Below are positions 1 to 11,598 of a stretch of DNA of 64,000 nt, in pieces. The stretch comes from Marinomonas ostreistagni (lineage in GTDB: Bacteria; Pseudomonadota; Gammaproteobacteria; Pseudomonadales; Marinomonadaceae): the NCBI RefSeq assembly GCF_016461785.1, contig NZ_JAEMUH010000013.1, forward strand, positions 83,018 to 147,017, written 5' to 3'. The position numbers and the translations under genes are program-made. The notes beneath the pieces were generated by a model. That model was not told the DNA's origin. It worked only from the letters and a program-made list of their open reading frames with translations, and searched no databases. Positions within the stretch are counted from its first letter, which is position 1; every line of letters starts with the position of its first letter.

Positions 1-2267
<2,267 letters not shown>

Positions 2268-2280
2268 TAGCGATTTGATT

Positions 2281-2310
2281 AAAAAAACCGAGACAGTGTC
2301 TCGGTTTTTT
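2281..2310 (+). terminator. Intrinsic terminator of purA
   Basis: An 8-bp perfect stem CCGAGACA/TGTCTCGG is flanked by an A run and a T run, 13 bp after the purA stop codon. Confidence 0.9.
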
Positions 2311-2342
2311 GGTATCTGATGTCTAGGTAAAAAACGACAGAC

Positions 2343-2373
2343 AAAAAAATAGCTACCGAAGTAGCTATTTTTT
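2343..2373 (-). terminator. Intrinsic terminator of the diguanylate cyclase gene (bidirectional)
   Basis: The stem ATAGCTAC/GTAGCTAT has loop CGAA, with A runs on the left and T runs on the right, so it can act in both directions. It sits just past the stop of the minus-strand GGDEF gene and back to back with the purA terminator. Confidence 0.8.
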
Positions 2374-2382
2374 CAATAGAGC

Positions 2383-3378
2383 CTAGAACAGATCAATATC
2401 GCCATGTGTGACATTGTTGTCTTTGGCAAGGCCTGCCTCTACGATGTCGTCGTAAAAAGTCACTTGGTTACGGCCGTTTTCCTTACTATGGTATAAAGCT
2501 TGATCTGCCTGATCCATTAATGTCACATGGAAGGTGTCTTTCTGGAATTCGCATACGCCCGCACTGATTGTAATAGGATCTAAGTCATTCATTACAATAG
2601 ACTGAACATTGACTAGAAGCTGTTCGAGTAGCGCTTTACATTTTGATTTGGTCAATCCGCGCATTAAAGCAACAAATTCTTCACCTCCGAATCGAAACAA
2701 CATGTCATCTTGGCGGAAGGTTTGTTGTAAAACTCTTGATACATGAATTAAAACTTCATCACCATATAAATGACCTGCACTGTCATTAATAGCTTTAAAG
2801 TGGTCCAAATCAATGATGGCAATCCAATTAGAAGTGCATTCATTTTCATCTTCAAAAGCTGCGCCTTGATATAGTTTTACTATTGATTCTTCAAAGGTCT
2901 TTCTATTCATTAGACCAGTTAGTTCGTCAGTTTGTGACTCTGCTAGTAAAGAGCTGAAGTTAGCATAAATGCTTAGCATGCCTTTGATGATGTAGCTTTC
3001 AGAGCGGCTTGGTTTGTTGTTGAGAGTGATAATTAGGTACTGGTTCTGTTGTCGACTTTGTTGCAGTACATGAAAAGAGGTGTACTGCTCGTCGTGTGCT
3101 TTCATGAGTTCATCTAGGTGCCAAGTGTTAATGTAGTCAAGGGAAGCTTTCATGCTGTCTGAAACATTAATATCTTGGTAGCGATATTCACAGTTATCGC
3201 CATTGCTAAGAGATATTTCTGATGTTGGTTCGTCTTGCCCATTCAGGGTAAGAATGGATGTACGAATAGGGTTTAGTATTTCACGGATGCTTTTAAGTAG
3301 GCTAAAGACCAGTAACTCTTTATCTCTTTGCGAGGTGAAGTTCTCAATATGGTGCAATATGTTATTTGAAATGCTCAA
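2383..3378 (-). CDS. GGDEF-domain diguanylate cyclase
   Basis: Predicted to make cyclic di-GMP from two GTP. In the 331 aa, residues 1-145 form an N-terminal region with no recognised sensor motif (possibly GAF-like) and no membrane segment. The GGDEF domain starts with D-E-L-T-G-L-M-N-R at 151-159. The active-site signature is GGEEF at 231-235, compatible with activity. A product-inhibition I-site R-Q-D-D lies at 222-225, five residues before the signature. The protein ends in D-I-D-L-F, closely resembling the C-terminus of the chemoreceptor at 50804-52126. It is divergent from the Hsp70 gene with a 179-bp shared upstream region. The signal sensed is unknown. Confidence 0.93.
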   Translation of the reverse strand: MSISNNILHHIENFTSQRDKELLVFSLLKSIREILNPIRTSILTLNGQDEPTSEISLSNGDNCEYRYQDINVSDSMKASLDYINTWHLDELMKAHDEQYTSFHVLQQSRQQNQYLIITLNNKPSRSESYIIKGMLSIYANFSSLLAESQTDELTGLMNRKTFEESIVKLYQGAAFEDENECTSNWIAIIDLDHFKAINDSAGHLYGDEVLIHVSRVLQQTFRQDDMLFRFGGEEFVALMRGLTKSKCKALLEQLLVNVQSIVMNDLDPITISAGVCEFQKDTFHVTLMDQADQALYHSKENGRNQVTFYDDIVEAGLAKDNNVTHGDIDLF

Positions 3379-3557
3379 ACCTACAATCCCCTAGGTACAA
3401 CGAAGTAATTGTTTATAGCAAGTAACTATAACAGAACTTCATTATATACTCTTTGCTTTAACTTCTACAGCCGTAAAATGATCGAGAATTGTTACTTATC
3501 CTTACAGTTATTGTGTGATAAAGTCCGCGCCCGAATATTTTTTGATAGGTAGCTTTT

Positions 3558-4919
3558 GTGTACTGCGGTTTTGATTACGGCACATCAAATTGTGCGTTAG
3601 GCGTCTTGGAAAATGGTAAACCTCGTCTAGCTAACCTAGAAGGGGAACATAAGTACTTACCTTCAACGGTCTATGCATTAAGTCGAGATTTCATAAGTGA
3701 GGGTGTTGCAAAAGGGCTTTCTGATGCATTCCGTTCTGATTTTATTGAAATGCGTAAGGGGATCCTAAGTCGTGCTCGCCGCTTTCGTATAGAAGAAGAT
3801 TATGATGTTGACGATCAGGTTTTGTTTTTCGGCAGAGAGGCATTTTCTGAGTATTACCAGTTTCCGGATGAAGGATACTTTGTAAAGTCTCCAAAGTCCT
3901 TTCTTGGTGGGGCGGGACTACGTGCTGAACACATTCATTTTTTTGAAGATGTTGTTACCGTCATGATGATGAATGTTAAGCAGCGCTCCGAAATAAACCT
4001 ACAGCAAAACATGAAGCATGCTGTAATAGGGCGCCCTGTTAATTTTCAGGGTATCAATGCGGAAGAAAGCAATCAGCAAGCCTTATCAATTCTAACTGTT
4101 GCGGCTAAAAGGGCTGGTTTTGATAGTGTTGAGTTTCAGTATGAACCAATTGCAGCGGGACTAGATTTCGAACGTAATCTCGAAAACGATCAGACAGTAT
4201 TAGTGGTGGATATTGGTGGTGGTACCAGTGACTGTGCCATGGTTCGAATGGGGCCAAGTTATCGGGATCGATTGGATCGTGCAGGAGACTTCTTGTCGTA
4301 CACTGGTGAGCGTGTCGGTGGTAATGATCTAGATATCCAGCTTGCGGGTCGTCAAGTTATGCCTTTATTTGGTATGGGTGCAGAGCTGAAAACAGGTTTG
4401 CCGATGCCGACACAGTTGTATTGGAATGCTGTGACAACCAATGATGTCACAGCTCAGGCGACGTTTAGTAGTCAAGAAACAAAACAACAAATGGACCAGT
4501 TGCGTTTAGATATGGTTAAACCTAATCTGATGGATCGCTTCAAGATCATGCGTGAACATAAGCATAACTTTCATGTTGTCAAAGATTCGGAAGAAGCAAA
4601 GATAAAGCTCTCAGAGCTGGAGCAGGTGTCTGTGGATTTAGGTTATATTGAAGAGCTGCTGTGCTTAGATATTAACAGAGAGCAGTTTGCCCAATCTATA
4701 ATTCACCCAGTTGAAAAAATGGTGACGCTTATGTTGGATGCAATAGGTCAAGCTGGCGAAAAGCCTGATGTGATCTACATGACAGGTGGGTCCGCAAAGT
4801 CTCCAGTGATTCAAGCGGCTGTTCGTGAACATATTGGAGATATCCCTTTACTAGATGGAGATCACTTTGGCAGCGTAGCGAGCGGCTTAACTGTGTGGGC
4901 TGATCGCATATTCCGCTAA
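3558..4919 (+). CDS. yegD: Hsp70-family chaperone-like ATPase, YegD type
   Basis: The 453-aa actin/Hsp70-fold protein begins Y-C-G-F-D-Y-G-T-S-N-C, the phosphate-1 loop of the nucleotide-binding domain. A phosphate-2 loop D-I-G-G-G-T-S-D lies near residue 217 and a T-G-G-S-A-K adenosine motif near residue 412. It lacks the C-terminal substrate-binding domain of DnaK, as is normal for YegD-type proteins, so it is a short Hsp70 relative of unclear client range. The start is GTG at 3558 with a weak upstream GATAGGTAG. No dedicated partner gene is adjacent. Family assignment is strong; physiological role is not known from sequence. Confidence 0.88.
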   Translation: MYCGFDYGTSNCALGVLENGKPRLANLEGEHKYLPSTVYALSRDFISEGVAKGLSDAFRSDFIEMRKGILSRARRFRIEEDYDVDDQVLFFGREAFSEYYQFPDEGYFVKSPKSFLGGAGLRAEHIHFFEDVVTVMMMNVKQRSEINLQQNMKHAVIGRPVNFQGINAEESNQQALSILTVAAKRAGFDSVEFQYEPIAAGLDFERNLENDQTVLVVDIGGGTSDCAMVRMGPSYRDRLDRAGDFLSYTGERVGGNDLDIQLAGRQVMPLFGMGAELKTGLPMPTQLYWNAVTTNDVTAQATFSSQETKQQMDQLRLDMVKPNLMDRFKIMREHKHNFHVVKDSEEAKIKLSELEQVSVDLGYIEELLCLDINREQFAQSIIHPVEKMVTLMLDAIGQAGEKPDVIYMTGGSAKSPVIQAAVREHIGDIPLLDGDHFGSVASGLTVWADRIFR

Positions 4920-4949
4920 AGGCATTTGTTAGTTCATTTCACAATAGGG

Positions 4950-5354
4950 TTAAGCAATAGGCAATTCACTTAACCCTTTCCAGCGTGCGTAAAGCATTCC
5001 AAGGCAGAAAAGGCCTGCTCCAAGCAAAGCTTCACTCATGCCAATCGGCCAAAGTGTAGGATGAAACCAATGTGTTATTCCTGCAGTGAAGTAGAATAAG
5101 CTAATGAAACAGATACCGATGGCGCCTTTGTAACTGCCATTGATATTGCCCCATAGTGATAAAGCTAGCGGCAATAAGACGGCGCTCAGTAAAAGTAGTG
5201 GGTGTTGTAACTCAATTTCAGACAACACGAGGTGCCACCAGATCAAAACGAGCATTAATCCAATATGATTTAATATCAGGATAGGGCGAAAAGAGCGGCA
5301 TAAACTCAGATAGTGCTGTTGCTCAGATGCGGAGATTGAAAATCGTTTTGCCAT
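4950..5354 (-). CDS. DUF2069 inner-membrane protein
   Basis: The 134-aa protein has about four hydrophobic segments (roughly residues 28-48, 52-70, 76-95 and 108-126), consistent with a small integral inner-membrane protein. It matches the DUF2069 pattern, whose genes are typically next to wrbA-like and arsC-like genes, as here. No enzymatic motif is visible and the function is unknown. It lies 99 bp downstream of the wrbA-like gene on the same strand, probably as the last gene of that unit. Confidence 0.8.
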   Translation of the reverse strand: MAKRFSISASEQQHYLSLCRSFRPILILNHIGLMLVLIWWHLVLSEIELQHPLLLLSAVLLPLALSLWGNINGSYKGAIGICFISLFYFTAGITHWFHPTLWPIGMSEALLGAGLFCLGMLYARWKGLSELPIA

Positions 5355-5453
5355 AGCTTAGTTCAATGCTTAGTCAATAAATGAGCGAGCTATAATACTT
5401 TCTAATAACTCGCTTTGTATTGATTTAGGTCGTATTGAACGTAGTGAGGTGGC

Positions 5454-6056
5454 TTAGTGTTTCTTTAGTTTAGTGGCCAGTTCGGCAATACGCTGGCCCT
5501 GAGCTTCGCACAATGCAATTTCTTCGTCACTTAAGCCTGTGTACTGGGTGTGGGGGGCAAAATGAGTTACGCCGTAAGGCGTACCACCTGTCGCTGTGTG
5601 TATCAGGTCTTTGTTCTTATAGGGGAGCCCAGCCCAGATCATGCCGTGATGAAGCAGTGGGATCATCATGGATTGAATAGTCATTTCATGGCCGCCATGC
5701 ATGGTGCTTGCGCTAGCGAAACCACAAGCAGGCTTGTCTGCCAGTTGGCCGCTCATCCATATTGGGCTGGTTTGATCGAGCATTAATTTTACGGGTGCCG
5801 CCATGCTGCCAAAATAAGAGGGGGAGCCAATAGCTAAGCCATCGCATGCAGCAAAATCCTCAACTTCACAGTACGGATAGCCATCCTCAGGTAGCGCAGG
5901 GCTCGTTTGCTCATGGCTAAATGAGGCTTCGGGTAGTTGGCGAATGACGGCATGAGCATTAGGTACTTTTTGTACGCCACGAGCAATGTGTTTAGCCATG
6001 GCTGCTACAGAGCCATGGCGAGAGTAAAACACAACCAGAATATTGGCTTGGCTCAT
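5454..6056 (-). CDS. wrbA: WrbA-like flavodoxin-fold NAD(P)H:quinone oxidoreductase
   Basis: The 200-aa cytoplasmic flavoprotein starts with the FMN-phosphate loop Y-S-R-H-G-S at about residues 11-16 and continues with G-S-P-S-Y-F-G-S-M, the second FMN-contacting loop typical of WrbA. The family reduces quinones by two electrons with NAD(P)H and is linked to oxidative stress protection. Its ATG overlaps the stop of the upstream arsC-like gene by 4 bp, indicating translational coupling. Family is clear; exact orthology to E. coli WrbA is less certain because several WrbA-like paralogues exist in marine gammaproteobacteria. Confidence 0.88.
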   Translation of the reverse strand: MSQANILVVFYSRHGSVAAMAKHIARGVQKVPNAHAVIRQLPEASFSHEQTSPALPEDGYPYCEVEDFAACDGLAIGSPSYFGSMAAPVKLMLDQTSPIWMSGQLADKPACGFASASTMHGGHEMTIQSMMIPLLHHGMIWAGLPYKNKDLIHTATGGTPYGVTHFAPHTQYTGLSDEEIALCEAQGQRIAELATKLKKH

Positions 6057-6400
6057 GAGAATAGCTCAAGTACGGATTCTGGTGGGCGACCAATTTTCGC
6101 TTTGTCATTATGAATAACGATTGGACGCTCTATCAGCTTAGGGTTTGCTGTCATGGCTTCGATCAATGCGTCTTCATTGGGCTCTGACTTAAGGTCTAAT
6201 TCTTTGTAGATGTCTTCTTTAGTGCGCATAAGCTCACGAGCTGATGTCATACCAAGTTGGTTAAGCAGAGTTTTGATTGTGTCGTTTGAAGGGGGAGTTT
6301 GTAGATACAAAACCACTTCTGGAGAAATGCCTTGTTGCTCAAGAAGAGCTAAGGTTTCACGAGATTTTGAGCAACGAGGGTTATGGTAAATTGTTGTCAT
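6053..6400 (-). CDS. ArsC-family (YfgD-like) reductase
   Basis: The 115-aa thioredoxin-fold protein begins I-Y-H-N-P-R-C-S-K-S-R, with one catalytic Cys at residue 9 (C-x-x-S) as in the glutaredoxin-dependent ArsC/YfgD group. A conserved R-P-I-V segment lies near residue 92. The family includes arsenate reductases, but YfgD-type members near wrbA and DUF2069 have no proven arsenate role. There is no arsenic resistance gene (arsB, arsR) nearby. It is the first gene of the arsC-wrbA-DUF2069 unit. Confidence 0.87.
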   Translation of the reverse strand: MTTIYHNPRCSKSRETLALLEQQGISPEVVLYLQTPPSNDTIKTLLNQLGMTSARELMRTKEDIYKELDLKSEPNEDALIEAMTANPKLIERPIVIHNDKAKIGRPPESVLELFS

Positions 6401-6447
6401 GTTGACCTCAGTAAAGGCTTAAGTTTTGTCTTAGCTGTGGATCAGAT

Positions 6448-6483
6448 AAGGCGGCAAGATAAATTGTTAAAGCTTGCCGCCTT
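6448..6483 (-). terminator. Strong stem-loop after proS
   Basis: An 11-bp perfect stem AAGGCGGCAAG/CTTGCCGCCTT encloses a 14-nt loop in the space between proS (ending at 6494) and the arsC-like gene. It lacks a good U tract in the minus direction, so it may be a weak terminator or an RNA 3'-end protector. Confidence 0.5.
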
Positions 6484-6493
6484 TGATTTGAGA

Positions 6494-8221
6494 TTACGCT
6501 AATTTTTGCTGAATGAAGGCTAGGGCATCAGCAACAGCAACGTCTTCGCCGTCACCAGTTTCACGGCTCTTGTACTCAAGAGTGCCTTCTTTCAATCCAC
6601 GGTCACCAACCACGATACGGTGTGATATGCCCAGCAGTTCGCAGTCTGAGAACTTAACGCCTGGACGTTCTTTACGGTCATCAAGAATTACGTCAACGCC
6701 CTGTGCAAGCAGTGCGTCGTAAAGCTCATCACAAGCCTCCTTAACACTATCAGACTTCTCGTAGTTCATGCCTACAATAGCCACTTCAAACGGCGCAATG
6801 GCTAGCGGCCACTTGATGCCTTTGTCATCAAAGTTTTGCTCAATTGCAGCCGCCACAATGCGAGAGACGCCAATGCCGTAACAGCCCATGTGCATGACTT
6901 GAGCTTTACCATTTTCATCCAGTACCGTCGCTTTCATCGCTTCAGAGTAGGTTTGGCCTAGTTGGAAAATATGGCCCACTTCGATGCCGCGTTTAATAAC
7001 GATAGAGCCTTGGCCGTCAGGAGATGGATCGCCTTCAACGACATTGCGAATATCTGCTACCTCAAAGTCATCACAGTCACGGCCCCAGTTTAGGCCGGTG
7101 AAGTGGTAATCGTCTTTATTCGCACCAGCACAGAAATCAGAAATCACAGCAGCGGCACGATCAACAACGACTTTTACGCCTGCTTCTTTTAGGCCGCGAG
7201 GCCCGATAGAGCCTGGCTGACAGCCAATCTTGGCAACAATATCTGCTTCGGAAGCAAATTCGAATGGAACGACAGCGCCTTTCAGCTTTTCAACTTTGAT
7301 CTCGTTGATAGTGTGGTCGCCGCGCAGAACCAAAGCAATAATCGTACTTTCACCCTCTTCATCAACACCTTTGATAAGCATGGTTTTAACCGTCTTCTCA
7401 ACAGGTAGCTTCAAGAATTCAGCAACAGCAGCAATGGTTTTGCAGTTCGGTGTGAAAACTTCTTTAATTTCTTCTGTTGGTGCATCTGGCGCTTGTTTTA
7501 GGCAAATTGCTTCAGCTAGCTCTACGTTGGCAGCAAAGTCAGAAGAATCGCTGAACGCGATATCGTCTTCACCAGAGTCCGCTAGTACGTGGAACTCGTG
7601 TGAGTAGGCACCACCGATAGAGCCTGTATCCGCTTGAACAGGACGGTAATCTAGGCCGATGCGATCGAAAACCTTGCAATATGCGGAGTGCATTACATCG
7701 TAGGTTTCTTGAAGCGACTCGGCAGAGATATGGAACGAGTAAGCATCTTTCATTAAGAATTCACGTGAGCGCATGACACCAAAGCGCGGGCGTACTTCGT
7801 CACGGAACTTTGTCTGAATTTGGAATAGATTAAGTGGCAACTGCTTGTAGCTGCTTAATTCGTTACGAGTAATATCAGTGATAACTTCTTCGTGTGTTGG
7901 GCCAAGGCAGTAATCACGGTCGTGGCGGTCTTTAAGACGAAGTAGCTCTGGTCCGTATTTTTGCCAGCGGCCAGTTTCTTGCCAAAGCTCAGCGGGTTGA
8001 ACGCCTGGCATACTCACTTCAAGAGCGCCGGCTCTTTGCATTTCTTCTCGAACAATGTTCTCTACTTTCTTAAGCACTTTTACGCCAGTGGGTAGCCATG
8101 TATAAAGGCCTTTTGATACTTGTCGGATCATACCCGCACGGATCATTAGCTGGTGGCTCGCGACGACCGCATCAGATGGGGCGTCACGAAGAGTAGAAAA
8201 AAGATAGTTGCTTGCGCGCAT
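6494..8221 (-). CDS. proS: Prolyl-tRNA synthetase
   Basis: Charges tRNA-Pro with proline in the cytoplasm. The length of 575 aa fits the bacterial long form, which carries a trans-editing (INS/YbaK-like) insertion in the middle, here about residues 225-390. Class II motifs are visible: motif 1 around residue 60-80, motif 2 R-x-E-F-L-M-K-D near 150, and motif 3 G-I-G-V-S-R near 450. The C-terminal anticodon-binding domain has [11 protein letters not shown]. The start is ATG. The next minus-strand gene (SMP-30) lies upstream with a 33-bp gap, so the two may be co-transcribed. Confidence 0.98.
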   Translation of the reverse strand: MRASNYLFSTLRDAPSDAVVASHQLMIRAGMIRQVSKGLYTWLPTGVKVLKKVENIVREEMQRAGALEVSMPGVQPAELWQETGRWQKYGPELLRLKDRHDRDYCLGPTHEEVITDITRNELSSYKQLPLNLFQIQTKFRDEVRPRFGVMRSREFLMKDAYSFHISAESLQETYDVMHSAYCKVFDRIGLDYRPVQADTGSIGGAYSHEFHVLADSGEDDIAFSDSSDFAANVELAEAICLKQAPDAPTEEIKEVFTPNCKTIAAVAEFLKLPVEKTVKTMLIKGVDEEGESTIIALVLRGDHTINEIKVEKLKGAVVPFEFASEADIVAKIGCQPGSIGPRGLKEAGVKVVVDRAAAVISDFCAGANKDDYHFTGLNWGRDCDDFEVADIRNVVEGDPSPDGQGSIVIKRGIEVGHIFQLGQTYSEAMKATVLDENGKAQVMHMGCYGIGVSRIVAAAIEQNFDDKGIKWPLAIAPFEVAIVGMNYEKSDSVKEACDELYDALLAQGVDVILDDRKERPGVKFSDCELLGISHRIVVGDRGLKEGTLEYKSRETGDGEDVAVADALAFIQQKLA

Positions 8222-8254
8222 AATATGTCGTCTTTCTAAAAATAAGTGATGAAA

Positions 8255-9124
8255 TTAACCCGCAAAGCGGAATTCAATTTGGCCTTCATTTTCAACATCT
8301 AAGGCGAAGATGCCGCCGGCTTGAGGGAATTGCTCAAGCTCTGCGTCTGTTTGTGCTGCTCGGCAAGTAGATACAAATAATGTCTTCATATCTTCGCCGC
8401 CAAAAGCCACCATCGTTGGGTACGTCGCAGGCAGCGGGTATTCTGCTAGGATTTGACCCTCAGGGCTGATTTTTACCACACGTTGGCCTTGGTAAAGTGC
8501 CGACCAGTAGTTGCCGTCTGTATCAACAGCCGCGCCATCTGGGCGTCCATTGCCACGAGGAAACTCGATAAAAGTGCGCTTATTAGTCGCTTCACCAGTT
8601 GTTACATCATAATCAAATTTGTAAACGATGTGGTTTGGTGTATCTGAGTAATACATGGTTTTTTGATCTGGTGAAAAAGCTAGCCCATTTGATGTCCATG
8701 CCGCTTGATCCAGCAGGCGTTTTTCGCCTTTTTCAAACTGATATAAACCACCTAAGAATGCATCTTTCGGAGAATACATTGTACCTGCTAAAAAGCGACC
8801 TCTTGGGTCACAGCGCCCATCATTGAAACGCGTGGTTTTTTGATCGTAATCGGCTTTCCAGTATGGCTCCAGCGGAGCATCGAAGTCAGCAAAGGTGTAA
8901 ACCCCAGAGCGAAAGGCTGCAATAAACCCACCGCTTTCTGATAAAGCGAAGCAACCAATTTCTTCATCAAATCTGCGTACTGAGTGATTACCAGATGCAG
9001 TGTTGTAAGCATGCAATTCAAAGGAATCAATGTCGACAAAGTAAAGAGTCTGGGATTGTTCATCCCAGCGAGGGCACTCTGCGAGTTTGGCTTGTGCGTC
9101 AAAGACACAACGCATTTCCGTCAT
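8255..9124 (-). CDS. SMP-30/gluconolactonase/LRE-family hydrolase
   Basis: This 289-aa six-bladed beta-propeller protein has no signal peptide. Family-typical metal-ligand segments are visible: L-A-E-C-P-R-W near the N-terminus (Glu), N-D-G-R-C-D-P-R-G-R-F near residue 100, T-S-N-G-L near 145 and Y-Y-S-D-T near 160. Members hydrolyse sugar lactones such as glucono- or arabino-lactone using a divalent metal. No sugar catabolic cluster surrounds it, so the substrate cannot be named. It is divergent from the HIT gene with an 84-bp gap. Confidence 0.85.
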   Translation of the reverse strand: MTEMRCVFDAQAKLAECPRWDEQSQTLYFVDIDSFELHAYNTASGNHSVRRFDEEIGCFALSESGGFIAAFRSGVYTFADFDAPLEPYWKADYDQKTTRFNDGRCDPRGRFLAGTMYSPKDAFLGGLYQFEKGEKRLLDQAAWTSNGLAFSPDQKTMYYSDTPNHIVYKFDYDVTTGEATNKRTFIEFPRGNGRPDGAAVDTDGNYWSALYQGQRVVKISPEGQILAEYPLPATYPTMVAFGGEDMKTLFVSTCRAAQTDAELEQFPQAGGIFALDVENEGQIEFRFAG

Positions 9125-9208
9125 GGGAACTCCAAGTCGTAGGGTAGAATTAAAAATAGAATGCTATAGTGCTTATGTAAGGCCATAAAGTAAATAGGAA
9201 GTCGTTAC

Positions 9209-9637
9209 ATGTTTGAATTAGATGCAGTTTTAGAGAAGGATTCTGTGCTCATTGGTGATCTAAAACTTTGCCAGGTAAGGCTTATAAATAATCGTAATGC
9301 GCCATGGGTTATTTTGGTTCCTAAAAGAGCCTTTATAGAGGAAATCCATCAGTTAGGTCATGCGGATCGCAATCAGCTTATGGCAGAAAGTTGCCTATTG
9401 GCGGAAACAATGCAGGACCTTTTTACCCCTGATAAATTGAATATTGCCGCTATCGGCAATAAAGTTCGCCAATTGCACCTTCATCATGTTGCTCGTTTTG
9501 AGTCAGATGAGTGCTGGCCTGAGCCTGTTTGGGGTAAATTGTCCCCTGTATGCTATTCTGATCAAGAGTTGGCCAATATTTTGCAAAAAATCAAAAGATT
9601 GCTTGGTGATGAGCTGGTTGAGTTAGATGAAGTCTAA
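9209..9637 (+). CDS. HIT-domain nucleotide hydrolase-like protein
   Basis: The 142-aa histidine-triad family protein ends its domain with Q-L-H-L-H-H-V-A-R-F near residues 91-100. The first two triad histidines are present. The third triad position is not histidine; this H-x-H-H-x-A-R-F variant is what I recall from the Pseudomonas-type subgroup. HIT proteins hydrolyse or transfer nucleotidyl groups, but the physiological substrate here is unknown. It is followed 77 bp later by the DUF2786 gene. Confidence 0.85.
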   Translation: MFELDAVLEKDSVLIGDLKLCQVRLINNRNAPWVILVPKRAFIEEIHQLGHADRNQLMAESCLLAETMQDLFTPDKLNIAAIGNKVRQLHLHHVARFESDECWPEPVWGKLSPVCYSDQELANILQKIKRLLGDELVELDEV

Positions 9638-9714
9638 TAAATGATTGGCTTTGAGAGCATATGAGTCTCCTCATTATTGGGATAACAACCATACAAGACT
9701 AGGACATTAGAAGA

Positions 9715-11418
9715 ATGAGTATTAGACGAAGAAAAAAAGCAGTGAATAAAGTAGTTAAACTACTTAATTTAGCAACATCGACTAATTCCAGTGAATCCTC
9801 CATGGCTTTGCGCCATGCTGAATCTATCATTTTTCAAAATGGGCTGTCTCAAGGTGATATCCCAATGTATCAGCTTTGCGATAGAACAATGCTGTTTAAG
9901 GTGAGTTGGAATGGGACTCCACGCCATATTAAAACGGAGCGTCCTTCAACAACGACGGAGAGTTTTACTCAAAGGCGATTTAGTGAAAAGCCTACCGAGG
10001 CAAGTCGATCTTATGCTGGTGCTAAAACCATTCTGGATGATATCGCTGATGATCTGGCTGCAACGCAAGAAGGTGAGTGCAACGAGCAGGCGAGAGCAGA
10101 TGTGAGAGAATCGCCAGAGCATTTTGATGGAGACGCAGATCTGTTCTCAACAGAGTCTTCAGGTGCGGATACGATGGCTGAAGTTGAGGAAGAATCCCAG
10201 CCTGAAGCTAAAGTGGATGAAATGGATGGTTGCTGTGGTCACGATGAAGACACTGTTGGTACGGATGAATTGCAGGAAGAAATGAAGCAACAAAACGACG
10301 AACTTAACGATGTAGTAGATCAAGAAGAGCGATTCTTCTCTCATGATAATGTAATCAATGCTGCCAACGCATTTCGCCCTTCGGGTGAGCAATTTAAAGA
10401 AACGCTGCGTAATCAGTATGCTTCTAGTAATCCTGATGTTCCGTTTGAGCAGGACGCATATTGGTCAAAGGTCCATGGTTTGCTCATGGACTTTGATGAA
10501 TCTGAAGTGCTGGTTGAAATGGATGGTCTTGAAAGCCAGCTAACTCTTGCTCAAGAGGCGCTCAAGGCGAAGCGAAGTGAGAGAGCGGCAGTAGAACAGG
10601 AAGAGTTAAAAGAGAGAACTGAGCGTGCTCGCATTGAGCAGAGTTTTGAAGAAGCAATTGAGAGGGCTTTTCAGGCAAGAGCTGTTGCCTATGAAGCATG
10701 GGAGTCAAAGCGAGCTCAGTTGCGAATGGACTCGATGCGCGCTGAGCAAGATGCACAGCAAGGTTATACCGAGCTAACAGAGCGTATGTCTAGTTGCAAA
10801 GAGCAATACGCCCAGCATCTTCAGCTTAAAGAAGATTACCGTGCTGCGAAAATAATGCATGAATTGCGTCGTCATTTGGCCCTGGCCGCAAAGGGAGATG
10901 AGCAGTCTATTCAATCTTACGATATGGTCATCAATATTATGTCTGAAAGTGACTTGTCGCTTAGAGATTTAGAGTTTTCAGATATTCGTAATAAAAGCCT
11001 TTTCATTCGGTTGTTAGAGCGTGAAGCGGCACAAATTTCAGATGTTCATGAACGCGAAGTATACACTGAAGAGATGCTTGATAAGTTCCTATTAGCCAGT
11101 CGGCAGGAGCAGCCAGCTAAAAACTCAGAAAACCCTATTGAGCGTGTAGAGCGACTGTTAAAAAGCATCGAAGGAGTAGGGCACTTCGAGAGTCAAAAAG
11201 TCATTGAGCAAGTGCTAAAGTTAATGGAGTCTCACCAAGTTAGTGTTCGAGATCTCGATTATGGTTGTATTAATAAATATTCCGTTTTTATTTGCTTAAT
11301 AAACTGGGAAGCAGAACAAATACACTCTCTGACTGAGCGTGAGAAGTTTACCTCTTCGATTTTAGAGGATTACGTGCAATATTCAGTGACCAATCCTCGG
11401 TCTTCACAAAAAGCCTAA
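9715..11418 (+). CDS. DUF2786-type protein with three internal units and acidic/coiled-coil middle
   Basis: Function unknown. In the 567 aa, residues about 7-50 match the DUF2786 helical pattern (V-V-K-L-L-N-L-A ... A-L-R-H-A-E ... G-L-S-Q-G-D-I). Residues about 110-205 are highly acidic and probably disordered. Residues about 255-380 are rich in E, A, Q and R with heptad-like spacing, suggesting a long coiled coil. Two further copies of a DUF2786-like unit follow at about 378-462 and 472-557, each with a [LV]-R-D-L-[ED]-[FY] core followed by E-A-x-Q-I and E-R-E. No membrane segment or catalytic motif is visible. It starts at ATG and a strong terminator follows. Confidence 0.75.
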   Translation: MSIRRRKKAVNKVVKLLNLATSTNSSESSMALRHAESIIFQNGLSQGDIPMYQLCDRTMLFKVSWNGTPRHIKTERPSTTTESFTQRRFSEKPTEASRSYAGAKTILDDIADDLAATQEGECNEQARADVRESPEHFDGDADLFSTESSGADTMAEVEEESQPEAKVDEMDGCCGHDEDTVGTDELQEEMKQQNDELNDVVDQEERFFSHDNVINAANAFRPSGEQFKETLRNQYASSNPDVPFEQDAYWSKVHGLLMDFDESEVLVEMDGLESQLTLAQEALKAKRSERAAVEQEELKERTERARIEQSFEEAIERAFQARAVAYEAWESKRAQLRMDSMRAEQDAQQGYTELTERMSSCKEQYAQHLQLKEDYRAAKIMHELRRHLALAAKGDEQSIQSYDMVINIMSESDLSLRDLEFSDIRNKSLFIRLLEREAAQISDVHEREVYTEEMLDKFLLASRQEQPAKNSENPIERVERLLKSIEGVGHFESQKVIEQVLKLMESHQVSVRDLDYGCINKYSVFICLINWEAEQIHSLTEREKFTSSILEDYVQYSVTNPRSSQKA

Positions 11419-11442
11419 CAATCGTTCGAATTAGCTATAAAG

Positions 11443-11476
11443 ACCCCTGCTAGGATTGTTCTGGCAGGGGTTTTTG
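11443..11476 (+). terminator. Intrinsic terminator of the DUF2786 gene
   Basis: A 10-bp stem CCCCTGCTAG/CTGGCAGGGG (one G-U pair) has a 7-nt loop and is followed by five T residues. Confidence 0.88.
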
Positions 11477-11549
11477 GTATTGATATGGTGAATGTACGGT
11501 ATATTTAATGAAAATTTTGCTTTTGCCTTTCAAACCCACTGCGCATCTT

Positions 11550-11580
11550 TTAACATTCTGCCTCCACATAAAAATATAAT
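11550..11580 (+). promoter_or_regulatory. Possible sigma70 promoter of fumarase gene
   Basis: A perfect TATAAT lies at 11575-11580 with TTAACA at 11550-11555. The spacing of 19 bp is long, and the resulting 5' leader would be only about 12 nt but still contain the CAGGAGAG ribosome binding site. Confidence 0.35.
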
Positions 11581-11598
11581 ACTCAGCAGGAGAGTCGC

